Shown here: positions 7,019 through 13,401 of the stretch, one piece after another | How the letters are laid out: each line of letters begins with the position of its first letter | How positions within the stretch are numbered: position 1 is the stretch's first letter | Assembly: GCA_027347805.1 (NCBI GenBank) | Contig: DAIEQP010000386.1 | Span: forward strand, 1 to 13,401 | Source of the DNA: Ignavibacteria bacterium | GTDB lineage: Bacteria > Bacteroidota > Ignavibacteria > Ignavibacteriales > Melioribacteraceae | Length of the DNA stretch: 13,401 nt | Direction of reading: 5' to 3' | Program-made: the position numbers and the translations under genes | The notes under the pieces: generated by a model | Database searches by the model: none | Told to the model about the DNA's origin: nothing | The model's input: the letters and a program-made list of their open reading frames with translations, nothing else

Positions 7019-7871
7019 GCTTATTTGGTTGATTCTTTCTATGGCAGTCTTAGTAAGTTGTCAACCTGAACGCACCGAAACACCGACCAAAGGCTCACTA
7101 AAATGCGATGTTGATGAATCCCTTTACAGTATGATAGTTACTATAAGAGATTCATTTGTTACAAAGTATAAAGATGCAAAAATTGAACTGAACAAATTAA
7201 AAGCACGGGAAGGAATAACAAAAGTGCTTAATGGAGAAAGTACAATGTTTGTCAGTTCCAGAGAGCTTAACAAAGAAGAGGCTGAGTTCGTTCAGAAAAC
7301 AAAGTCGAACATCACCGCAATAAAATTTTGCTATGATGCGCTTACCGTTATAGTTGATTCAAATCACGCACTAACCAGAATGACCACAACAGAGTTGAAA
7401 CAAATTTTACTTGGCGAGAGTAGACAATATAAAGTTTTTATTCCGGATCAAAATTCCGGCGTCTTTGAAAATTTGAAAACAGATCTTCTAGAAAATAAAA
7501 AGCCTGCTGCGTATATTGTTAAAGGCGAGGAAGATGTTGTGAAAAGTGTATTAAAAAATAAAAATTCGATTGGTGTAGTTGGACTCAACATTGCCAAAAA
7601 CGCAAAAGGAATTAAAATACTTCGCATTGGCACAGACGAAAGATCCGTTACCGGAGGTGTTTATTATCAGCCGGTTGCTGGTTTTTTATCCAACGGAGAT
7701 TATCCATTAATTAGAACATGTTACATTTTTTTGAATGAGATTGGAATTTTACTTGGTTCTGGATTTTCAACATTCATTACGAGTCATGATGGGCAGAAAA
7801 TAATCCTTGATTATGATCTTGGTCCTGCAACAGTTCCAATTAGGTATAAACAGTTAACGAGGTTAAAATGA
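6993..7871 (+). CDS. PstS-fold substrate-binding lipoprotein, probably not a phosphate binder
   Basis: This is a 292-residue lipoprotein. The signal sequence has a basic start, a hydrophobic core and lipobox LVSC with Cys23 as the lipidated residue. An in-frame ATG at 6945 would put 16 residues in front of this signal, so 6993 was chosen. The mature part resembles the PBP-like/PstS domain: GSLKCDVDESL (34-44), GITKVLNGE (74-82), SSRELN (88-93), NSG (154-156), and the C-terminal YPLIRTCYIFLNE and HDGQKI pieces. The residues that normally hold phosphate look changed: GS is not followed by Thr, AREG stands where SGTG is usual, and PDQNSGV replaces the R-x3-SGT pattern. No Pst permease genes are nearby. 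It lies between tonB and an exported TPR gene, overlapping the latter by 4 bp, so a structural or regulatory periplasmic role is more likely than import; this is inference. Confidence 0.85.
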   Translation: MKRLKRKNKLIWLILSMAVLVSCQPERTETPTKGSLKCDVDESLYSMIVTIRDSFVTKYKDAKIELNKLKAREGITKVLNGESTMFVSSRELNKEEAEFVQKTKSNITAIKFCYDALTVIVDSNHALTRMTTTELKQILLGESRQYKVFIPDQNSGVFENLKTDLLENKKPAAYIVKGEEDVVKSVLKNKNSIGVVGLNIAKNAKGIKILRIGTDERSVTGGVYYQPVAGFLSNGDYPLIRTCYIFLNEIGILLGSGFSTFITSHDGQKIILDYDLGPATVPIRYKQLTRLK

Positions 7872-9292
7872 AACGGTTTACTCTTTTTCTTGCAATCGTA
7901 CTAATTACAACAACTGTATTTGCTCAGGGAAAAGTTGAAGTTGCCCAAAAAGCAATTGATAAAAAGGATTATAAAACTGCATTCAATATTGCGCAGGAAC
8001 TATTAAGCGCAAATGATGGAGTTAGTGCTTCAAGAATTCTTATTCAATTAAGACAGCTGGATTATCCGGATGTTAAACTTTATGAATATTTAGGAGATGC
8101 TTATTCTCTACAGGGAGTTAATGAACTTGCAATAACAAATTATCTTGAAGCCGAAGCGAAAGATTCTATGAATGTTGCGTTGAAATTTAAATCCGCAAAA
8201 ATGTATGAGAAACAAAAACGCTGGACGGAAGCAATAAACAAATATTTAAAAATTGTTACTATTGATCCTAAAAATGCGCAGGCATACGTAAACGGTGCAT
8301 CGATTATGTTTCAGGCTAAACGTTATGCCGATGCTGCAATTCTTTATGAAAAATATTTAGCTATTGATCAATCTAAAGATGCATATCTCAAAATAACAAA
8401 AGCATTGTGCCAGATTAAAAGCTGGGAAAAAGCTTATACATTTGGAGCAAAAGGTGTTGAGCTTAACCCCGACGATGTTCAGCTTAAAAAGAATACAGGT
8501 CTTGCTGCATATGCGCTAAAAAAATATAGCGAGGCAGCAAAATATTATTCATCAATTCCTGATTCTTCTTTGACAGTTGATGAATTAGAAAGCGCAGCTA
8601 GATCTTTTCAAATTTCCGGCGACGGTGTTAATTCGATGAAGTATTTTGAAAAAGTAGTCAAGCTTGATAGCACGCGTTCAAGCATTTACTTAGAATTAGC
8701 TAATGGATTTTTTAGAGAAAAAAATTATAGTAATGCTGCCAAATACTATGCTGCAAAAGCAAAAGTAGACAGCACAAATGAAATTGCATGGAGATATTTA
8801 GGTCTCTCATATTTCCAGCTGAAAGATTCGGATTCTGCAAAAGCAAACAAAGAATATAAAATGGAAGTGCTTGAAAAATCTCGGACGGCTTTATTAAAAG
8901 CAGTTGCTTTGAGCGACACAAATTTTACAACAAGAAGTTTCTTGATTCAAACATATAAAGGCATGGATTCTACTCAAGCCGTGCTTGGCCAATACAAAGA
9001 AATTCTTGGTATTATCGGAAATAGAGATGCGGAATTTAAAGATTGGTATTTGGAAGCTAATTCAGGCTTGGCATTTGCTGCTTATGAAAGAAAAAATTAT
9101 GCGGTAGCCGTTCCTTATTTAGTAAAAATGTTAAAGTACAGATCAAATGCGGATCTTTTACTTATGATTTCAAGCTGTTATTTGCAATCCGGCAATAACG
9201 ATGCTGCAATTGATTACGCAAGAAGAGTCTTAAAAATAAATCCAAATCATAAAGACGCTAAGAAAATTTTAAGATCCTTAAGCGCAGATTAA
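7868..9292 (+). CDS. Exported TPR-repeat protein, last gene of the tonB operon
   Basis: This 474-residue protein has a signal peptide (MKRFTLFLAIVLITTTVFAQ, probable cleavage near residue 19-20), so it acts in the periplasm or at the envelope. The rest is almost entirely helical TPR-type repeats: good units include ALKFKSAKMYEKQKRWTEA (about 104-122), AYVNGASIMFQAKRYADAA, the YLELANGFFREKNYSNAAK unit near 274, WRYLGLSYFQL near 308 and the final LLMISSCYLQSGNNDAAID near 430. Such arrays are protein-binding scaffolds. The ATG overlaps the stop of the lipoprotein gene (ATGA), with GAGG at 7859-7862 upstream, so the two are translationally coupled. It may link the lipoprotein or peptidoglycan with the TonB complex, but no partner can be named from sequence. 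Confidence 0.92.
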   Translation: MKRFTLFLAIVLITTTVFAQGKVEVAQKAIDKKDYKTAFNIAQELLSANDGVSASRILIQLRQLDYPDVKLYEYLGDAYSLQGVNELAITNYLEAEAKDSMNVALKFKSAKMYEKQKRWTEAINKYLKIVTIDPKNAQAYVNGASIMFQAKRYADAAILYEKYLAIDQSKDAYLKITKALCQIKSWEKAYTFGAKGVELNPDDVQLKKNTGLAAYALKKYSEAAKYYSSIPDSSLTVDELESAARSFQISGDGVNSMKYFEKVVKLDSTRSSIYLELANGFFREKNYSNAAKYYAAKAKVDSTNEIAWRYLGLSYFQLKDSDSAKANKEYKMEVLEKSRTALLKAVALSDTNFTTRSFLIQTYKGMDSTQAVLGQYKEILGIIGNRDAEFKDWYLEANSGLAFAAYERKNYAVAVPYLVKMLKYRSNADLLLMISSCYLQSGNNDAAIDYARRVLKINPNHKDAKKILRSLSAD

Positions 9293-9322
9293 TTTTTAAT
9301 TCTGTTAAGAAAGAAATTTATA

Positions 9323-9883
9323 ATGATTGAAACAAAAGATTTACACTTTAATCCCTGGCATCATGTTAGTCCTGGCGAAGAATTACCTGGAATTGTAAAT
9401 GCAATTATAGAAATTCCTAAAGGGTCTCAGGGTAAATATGAACTTGATAAAAAAAGCGGTCTATTAAAATTAGACCGCGTTCTTTTCTCGGCAGTGTATT
9501 ATCCTGCAAATTATGGTTTTATTCCCCGCACGCTTAGTGATGATGGGGATCCGTTAGATATTCTTGTTATATGTTCCGTTGAAGTTGATCCGCTTTGTAT
9601 GATTGAAGCAAAGGTAATCGGTGTAATGGAAATGGTTGATAACATGGAAAAAGATGAAAAGATTATTGCCGTAGCTAAAAATGATATATCAGTTAATCAT
9701 ATGAATGATTTGAAAGATTTACCTCCACACACAACGGTACAACTGCAGCGTTTCTTTGAAGATTATAAAAAGCTAGAGCATAAAAATGTTGTTGTTGAGA
9801 AAATTGTTGGAAGAGAAGAGGCATTTAAAATTATAAATGAATCAGTTGTTCGTTACAAAGAAAATTTTATTTCTGAAGATTAA
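9323..9883 (+). CDS. ppa: Inorganic pyrophosphatase, family I
   Basis: This 186-residue soluble enzyme hydrolyses pyrophosphate to two phosphates, pulling biosynthetic reactions forward. The family signature DGDPLDI lies at 74-80, with metal-binding Asp74, Asp76 and Asp79. Other active-site residues are recognisable: Lys38 and Glu40 in KYE, Tyr64 in NYGFIP, and Asp106, Asp111 and Lys113, which keep the spacing of Asp97, Asp102 and Lys104 in the E. coli enzyme. Length is typical for a bacterial family I enzyme. The gene starts 30 bp after the TPR gene, so read-through from the tonB operon is possible; no terminator is visible in the gap. The Shine-Dalgarno site is weak (AAGAAAG, about 7 bp before the ATG). 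A 38-residue membrane protein gene follows 23 bp downstream. Confidence 0.96.
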   Translation: MIETKDLHFNPWHHVSPGEELPGIVNAIIEIPKGSQGKYELDKKSGLLKLDRVLFSAVYYPANYGFIPRTLSDDGDPLDILVICSVEVDPLCMIEAKVIGVMEMVDNMEKDEKIIAVAKNDISVNHMNDLKDLPPHTTVQLQRFFEDYKKLEHKNVVVEKIVGREEAFKIINESVVRYKENFISED

Positions 9884-9906
9884 TAGTATACCGAAAGAAA
9901 GATAAG

Positions 9907-10023
9907 ATGGAATATTCAAGAAGAAAATCACCAGCATTAACTTATCTTACACTTATTTTATCGTTGATAGGTGGAACTATGTTATTTGCAATCGCATACT
10001 TCATCTATTTCATTTTTACCTAA
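9907..10023 (+). CDS. 38-residue single-helix membrane microprotein
   Basis: The reading frame begins MEYSRRKSPALTY, has one hydrophobic helix at about residues 11-37 and ends YFIYFIFT before TAA. The positive N-terminal segment favours an N-in orientation. It starts 23 bp after ppa on the same strand, with a weak purine-rich site (GAAAGAAAG) upstream. Its stop codon overlaps by 4 bp the stop of the convergent permease gene. It can be aligned with the 40-residue protein at 12501-12623: ME-x-(S/T)-(R/K)-(R/K)-K at the N-terminus and G-x-(S/T)-x-LF-x3-Y-x-IY in the helix. That likeness is the main support for it being a real gene. The function is unknown; small helices of this type often bind and modulate transporters. 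Confidence 0.55.
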   Translation: MEYSRRKSPALTYLTLILSLIGGTMLFAIAYFIYFIFT

Positions 10024-11426
10024 GTGTCAGATTTTCTGCTTTTATACTTCCAAAAAAAGTAAAATGGTAAACCGCACCCTATAAGAACCAATCCCATCAT
10101 TGCATTCTGTGTGTCTGAAACAATTGAGTTGATCAAAAATAGAAACGCGAATAAAACAAATAAAGCGGGTGTATAAGGATAACCCCATACTTTGTAAGGC
10201 CGCACTGCATCAGGCATTTTTTTGCGAAGTATTATTACTCCAAATGCACCTAACAGATAAAACAACCAGGAAGCGAACATTACATAATCAGTAATTGTAT
10301 CAAAAGAACCAGATAACACAAGCACACAAGACCATATTCCCTGAACAAAAAGAGATGTATGTGGTGTTCCAAACTTTGGGTGAACTTTTCCTAAACTTTT
10401 GAAAAAAATATTCGCTCTAGCCATTGCAAATGGAACACGTGCTGTAGCGAGAATACTTCCGTTTAGCGCACCAAATGTTGAAATAATAACAGCGATTGAA
10501 ATTAATGAAGCTCCATTTGGTCCAAAGATTTTTTCTGCGGCTGTTGCTGCAACTAGAGGTGATTTTGCCATTTCATTAATTGGTAAAACATAGAGAAAGG
10601 CAATATTGATAAGAACATAAACAACTATTACAATCAAAGTTCCGAATACAAGAGCACGAGGAACATTACGCAGAGGGTTCTGAACTTCTCCTGAAACAAA
10701 CGTAATATTATTCCATGCATCATAAGCCCAAAAAGCACCTGCAAAAGCCAATCCAAGCATACTTATATAACTTCCGCCAGAACTATGCGGCAGCGATAAT
10801 CCGCTATAAATATTTGAGAAACTTCCGTTTCCTAAGGCAAGAAGCAAAAATGAAATAAGCAATATTGATGCAATCTTAATTATTGTTGCAAATGTCTGAA
10901 CTCTTCCGCCAAAGATAACCCCCACATAGTTTATTCCGCTTAAAAATGAGATGACAATTATTGCAACCGCTTTTGTTCCAAAATCTGCAAAAGGATGTAT
11001 GTTGCCCACAAGCGGAACATATAAAGCAAAATTTTGCCAGTTCTGGGATAGTTGTGGATATTTTATAAAGTAGCCCAAGTATTCAGAAAAAGCATAAGCA
11101 ATAGCGGCCTGACTTCCAGTTTGAATAACTGAAAGAATTGACCATCCATAAATATATGCGGTAAAATCTCCGTACATTTTTCTAAAGTAAACGTATTGTC
11201 CTCCGGTATCTTGTATCATTCCGGCAACTTCAGCATTTACTAGAACTGCAATGAGTGTAATGAGACCAGCAGCAACCCAAACAAAAATTAATACCTCTGG
11301 TGAACCAAGCTGGGAAGCCATTGTTGCCGGCTTACGGAAAATTCCAGAGCCAATCATTGAACCAGCGACAATCATAATTGCAGCGGTTAAACTTAGCCCT
11401 CGGACCAAATCGTTTTTATTTGTCAT
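10020..11426 (-). CDS. APC-family amino acid permease (LAT/SteT-like)
   Basis: This 468-residue integral membrane protein has about 12 hydrophobic helices, the normal size for the family. The unwound TM1 substrate-binding motif is GSMIGSGIF at 22-30. The TM6 region FWAYDAWNNITFVSGEVQNP (231-250 region) and the following PLRNVPRAL are hallmarks of the APC family, and Gly-rich TM8 sequences (FGALNGSILATARVPFAMAR) also fit. Such proteins exchange or take up amino acids; which one cannot be read here, since LAT-like, SteT-like and related permeases share these motifs. No Shine-Dalgarno site is seen before the ATG at 11424-11426. It may share a transcript with the ABC-type membrane protein upstream on the same strand (78-bp gap). 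Its stop overlaps the stop of the convergent microprotein gene. Confidence 0.93.
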   Translation of the reverse strand: MTNKNDLVRGLSLTAAIMIVAGSMIGSGIFRKPATMASQLGSPEVLIFVWVAAGLITLIAVLVNAEVAGMIQDTGGQYVYFRKMYGDFTAYIYGWSILSVIQTGSQAAIAYAFSEYLGYFIKYPQLSQNWQNFALYVPLVGNIHPFADFGTKAVAIIVISFLSGINYVGVIFGGRVQTFATIIKIASILLISFLLLALGNGSFSNIYSGLSLPHSSGGSYISMLGLAFAGAFWAYDAWNNITFVSGEVQNPLRNVPRALVFGTLIVIVVYVLINIAFLYVLPINEMAKSPLVAATAAEKIFGPNGASLISIAVIISTFGALNGSILATARVPFAMARANIFFKSLGKVHPKFGTPHTSLFVQGIWSCVLVLSGSFDTITDYVMFASWLFYLLGAFGVIILRKKMPDAVRPYKVWGYPYTPALFVLFAFLFLINSIVSDTQNAMMGLVLIGCGLPFYFFWKYKSRKSDT

Positions 11427-11504
11427 GCAATATTATTTTAAATGTTGAGCAAGATATAAAAACAGAAAGATTTCTCAAACGAATTTTCCTGCGAAAGAAA
11501 AATT

Positions 11505-12374
11505 TTAAGAAGACTTGATTCTATTTGAAAGATCTTTTAAAGACGCGGTGCTTTCCATTAACTCGGGAATGTATTCAACGGATGTCACAAAAGTCCAAAG
11601 GTAAGCAACAATAGAATAAATATTTCCGGTTGAGAAATTGTCGAGATCAATTGCTATGTAGAGAACAAATAAAAATATTATTAACAGCACCAATCTCATA
11701 ATTCCAAAATTAGCCGCGCTCCACTTTGCAATCTGCTCCTGTATCCGCGCCATGGATGAGAAGGTTTGTTTAACTTTAGCCGATTCGAAACTGGAAAACG
11801 AATCATAAATCTGTTCATAATTATCGTGCAACTCAGTTTGTAACGTAACCACTTTTTTGTTATAGATTATACTGATAATTATTAGTGGAAAAGCTATGAA
11901 TAAACATGCGGCAGAAATTCTCCAATCGAAAAAAGCTTGTGCAATAACAGCCCCAATAATAGTAATGGTCTGCTCGGCAATTTCAGGTAAACGATACTGC
12001 ATAAATGCAACATATTCTTTAGAAAGATGAGCTCTAGCGGCAGATTTCGACGGATCTTGTTTTATAAGATTTCCTTTTTCAGCTATTTGGGTTACAAGCT
12101 CAACATACATTTTTTGAAATGTTCTTGCCTCAATTCTTCTGCGGATTGCACCGGAGCCGGAATTTATTAAATATGCAAGTATCCAAAGAAGTAAAGGAAG
12201 AATCCTTAAAACCTTTGCCTCAATTGTTTCTGCCGAGGCTTTTTCAATAAAAGCGTCAATCAAATTTCCAAAAAGAGTAGGTTCAACAATCCAGGCAATA
12301 TTCTCAATTAAAATTAAGGAAAGGACAATGGCTATCCCTTTTTTGTAAGCTATAATTAAATCGACAATTTTCAT
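11505..12374 (-). CDS. Solo ABC exporter six-helix transmembrane domain protein (no ATPase domain)
   Basis: This 289-residue protein looks like the membrane half of a type I ABC exporter. Hydrophobic segments lie at about 14-34, 57-74, 133-150, 153-171, 226-244 and 250-268, and the linking sequences are exporter-like (PTLFGNLIDAF at 32-42, RRRIEARTFQKMYVELV near 78-94, YDSFSSFESAKV near 190-201). Full exporters continue with a nucleotide-binding domain of about 250 residues. Here a stop follows directly (LSNRIKSS), and the 78 bp before the permease gene encode no Walker A, signature or Walker B motif. A family of such stand-alone domains is known (ABC_membrane_3 type, 'ABC transporter six-transmembrane domain-containing'), so this is probably its natural length and not a truncation. 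It either pairs with an ATPase encoded elsewhere or has another role. No Shine-Dalgarno site is visible. Confidence 0.78.
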   Translation of the reverse strand: MKIVDLIIAYKKGIAIVLSLILIENIAWIVEPTLFGNLIDAFIEKASAETIEAKVLRILPLLLWILAYLINSGSGAIRRRIEARTFQKMYVELVTQIAEKGNLIKQDPSKSAARAHLSKEYVAFMQYRLPEIAEQTITIIGAVIAQAFFDWRISAACLFIAFPLIIISIIYNKKVVTLQTELHDNYEQIYDSFSSFESAKVKQTFSSMARIQEQIAKWSAANFGIMRLVLLIIFLFVLYIAIDLDNFSTGNIYSIVAYLWTFVTSVEYIPELMESTASLKDLSNRIKSS

Positions 12375-12439
12375 TCAGTATAAGATTTTTAACCGGGATT
12401 AAGTAAAAGCAATTAAACACTTTTTGAAATTAAATATTT

Positions 12440-12457
12440 TTTTTGATCGGTCAAAAA
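12440..12457. promoter_or_regulatory. Palindromic operator-like site in the promoter of the microprotein-kup unit
   Basis: TTTTTGATCGGTCAAAAA is an inverted repeat with perfect 7-bp arms (TTTTTGA / TCAAAAA) around a TCGG centre. It ends 3 bp before the TATCTTTG promoter element and covers the position where the upstream promoter contact should fall, so a bound dimeric regulator would block transcription. It is also in the 126-bp gap shared with the divergent ABC-type gene. The binding protein is unknown. Confidence 0.4.
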
Positions 12458-12460
12458 TTT

Positions 12461-12468
12461 TATCTTTG
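12461..12468 (+). promoter_or_regulatory. TAnnTTTG (-7) promoter element for the microprotein-kup unit
   Basis: TATCTTTG matches exactly the -7 consensus TAnnTTTG of Bacteroidota-type primary sigma factors. TTTG occurs upstream at 12442-12445, with 15 bp between the two, somewhat short of the usual spacing. A start near 12474 would give a leader of about 25 nt with the ribosome binding site AAAAGGAG at 12488-12495 before the ATG at 12501. Confidence 0.5.
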
Positions 12469-12500
12469 GCAGAGAAAATTGAATTTTAAAAGGAGAAAAA

Positions 12501-12623
12501 ATGGAAGAAACTAAGAAAAAAGCAGACATAAATGATTTGGGATTTTATTTGCTTATGGGAATATTAGGAATTAGTATTCTTTTTGTTGTTGGGTATTTGA
12601 TCTATTCTGCTATCTTTTCATAA
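12501..12623 (+). CDS. 40-residue single-helix membrane microprotein upstream of kup
   Basis: The frame reads MEETKKKADINDLGF, then one hydrophobic helix at about residues 13-39, ending GYLIYSAIFS before TAA. A strong Shine-Dalgarno site AAAAGGAG lies at 12488-12495, 5 bp before the ATG, and a promoter element precedes it, so expression is well supported. The kup gene starts 34 bp downstream on the same strand, probably in one transcript. It aligns with the 38-residue protein at 9907-10023 over the charged N-terminus and the LF-x3-Y-x-IY part of the helix. By analogy with small accessory peptides of potassium pumps such as KdpF it might bind Kup, but no homology to KdpF is claimed. Confidence 0.68.
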   Translation: MEETKKKADINDLGFYLLMGILGISILFVVGYLIYSAIFS

Positions 12624-12657
12624 TTTTAATCTCTTTGAGGAGAACTCGGTTTAAATA

Positions 12658-13401
12658 ATGCAAAGTTCCGGTGGCTCAAAATTCACTGAAGTAGTCAAAG
12701 CAATGGGACTTGTCTTCGGTGATATTGGTACAAGCCCAATTTATACTTTAACAGTAATTTTTCTTTTAACTGCACCAACAGCCGAAAATATTATGGGAAT
12801 TCTCTCCCTAATTTTTTGGACCCTGATTATTCTTGTTACTGTCGAATACACTTTTTTAGCGATGAGTCTTAGCTCAAAAGGTGAGGGTGGAATTATCGTG
12901 TTAAAAGAAATTTTGAACCGCTCTCTTAAATCTGCAAGATCAATTTCGGTTATTACATTCCTTGGGTATATCGGCGTTTCACTTTTAATGGGCGATGGAG
13001 TGATTACTCCCGCAATTAGTATTCTTTCTGCTGTTGAAGGGCTGGAGCTAATACCTGGAATTGGTGTAATAAGCGAAAACACGATTGTCATAATCACAAT
13101 AGCAATAACAATTATATTATTTTCTTTTCAATCGAAAGGAACAAATAAGGTTGCCGCTTCATTTGGTCCCGTAATGATTATTTGGTTTATTGCTCTTTTC
13201 TTTTCAGGTTTTTTCTCACTTATTCATAACCCCAGAATTTTAATGGCCATTAGCCCCTATTATGCAATTGAATTTATGATTAACAATGGATTCAGCGGGC
13301 TTATAGTTCTTTCGGAAGTAATACTTTGTGCAACCGGTGGAGAAGCTTTATACGCCGATATGGGACATCTTGGAAGCAAACCTATAAGGCAAGCCTGGTA
13401 T
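12658..13401 (+). CDS. kup: Kup-type potassium uptake transporter, N-terminal part, cut by window edge
   Basis: The frame is open for 248 codons to the right edge; full-length Kup proteins have about 620 residues or more, so the rest is outside. Family motifs are clear: VFGDIGTSPIYTL (19-31) in TM1 with Asp23, SSKGEGGIIVLKE (72-84) with Glu76, LLMGDGVITPAISILSAVEG (109-128) with Asp113, and CATGGEALYADMGHLG (224-239) with Glu229 and Asp234. These acidic residues belong to the potassium and proton path in Kup/KimA-like proteins. The transporter imports potassium with protons across the inner membrane. An in-frame TAA at 12652-12654 makes ATG 12658 the earliest start; the nearest GAGGAG (12637-12642) is 15 bp away, unusually far. 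A microprotein gene precedes it. Confidence 0.95.
   Translation, partial: MQSSGGSKFTEVVKAMGLVFGDIGTSPIYTLTVIFLLTAPTAENIMGILSLIFWTLIILVTVEYTFLAMSLSSKGEGGIIVLKEILNRSLKSARSISVITFLGYIGVSLLMGDGVITPAISILSAVEGLELIPGIGVISENTIVIITIAITIILFSFQSKGTNKVAASFGPVMIIWFIALFFSGFFSLIHNPRILMAISPYYAIEFMINNGFSGLIVLSEVILCATGGEALYADMGHLGSKPIRQAWY

Noticed and set aside
11427..11504. A remnant of a nucleotide-binding domain after the solo ABC membrane gene
   Set aside because: Only 78 bp are available and no Walker or signature motif is encoded on the minus strand there.
12467..12482. A second sigma-54-like element, TGGCAG followed by ATTGA, upstream of the kup unit
   Set aside because: The -12 part is shifted by one base from the required spacing, which is critical for sigma-54, and the site overlaps a better TAnnTTTG element.
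12741..13097. A 118-codon minus-strand frame within kup
   Set aside because: It lies wholly opposite a frame with clear Kup motifs and its translation has no recognisable domain or ribosome binding site.

Overview
The window is AT-rich with small intergenic gaps. The gene content (a DUF4038/GH140 secreted enzyme, an ExbB-ExbD-ExbD-TonB set with four-helix ExbB, a solo ABC membrane domain, a Kup transporter) and one exact TAnnTTTG promoter element point to the FCB group of Gram-negative bacteria, most likely Ignavibacteria/Bacteroidota relatives. This placement is inferred from gene style alone; no rRNA or marker gene is present. Genes inside the tonB operon mostly have strong Shine-Dalgarno sites, while several genes at unit starts (histidine kinase, permease, ABC membrane protein) have none that can be seen.

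Layout. Positions 1-795 (minus) hold the N-terminal part of an exported apiosidase-like glycoside hydrolase that runs off the left edge. Diverging from it, 889-4058 encode a membrane histidine kinase and an NtrC-type response regulator whose genes overlap by 4 bp. Between the regulator and the next operon lie two TTTCA-N3-TGAAA palindromes exactly 21 bp apart, followed 80 bp later by a partial sigma-54 -24/-12 element, which is the geometry of an enhancer and its promoter. Positions 4238-9292 form a tight operon: exbB, exbD, exbD, tonB, a 73-residue two-helix membrane protein, a PstS-fold lipoprotein whose usual phosphate-contact residues appear to be replaced, and an exported TPR protein. The first four make a proton-motive-force-driven TonB motor for outer-membrane transport. 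The last three probably work with it at the envelope, and the two-component system is a good candidate for its regulator.

Positions 9323-9883 encode a family I inorganic pyrophosphatase, followed by an unlisted 38-residue single-helix protein. On the minus strand, 10020-11426 is an APC-type amino acid permease whose stop codon overlaps that of the small protein, and 11505-12374 is an ABC exporter membrane domain with no ATPase domain. At the right edge, a promoter with a palindromic operator-like site precedes a 40-residue single-helix protein and the 5' part of a Kup potassium transporter. The two small proteins can be aligned with each other and both lie beside transporters of the APC superfamily.

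The observations most worth following are the enhancer/promoter architecture upstream of exbB, the ligand-site loss in the PstS-like lipoprotein inside a TonB operon, and the pair of related microproteins next to transporters. No mobile element, CRISPR array, tRNA or rRNA was seen.
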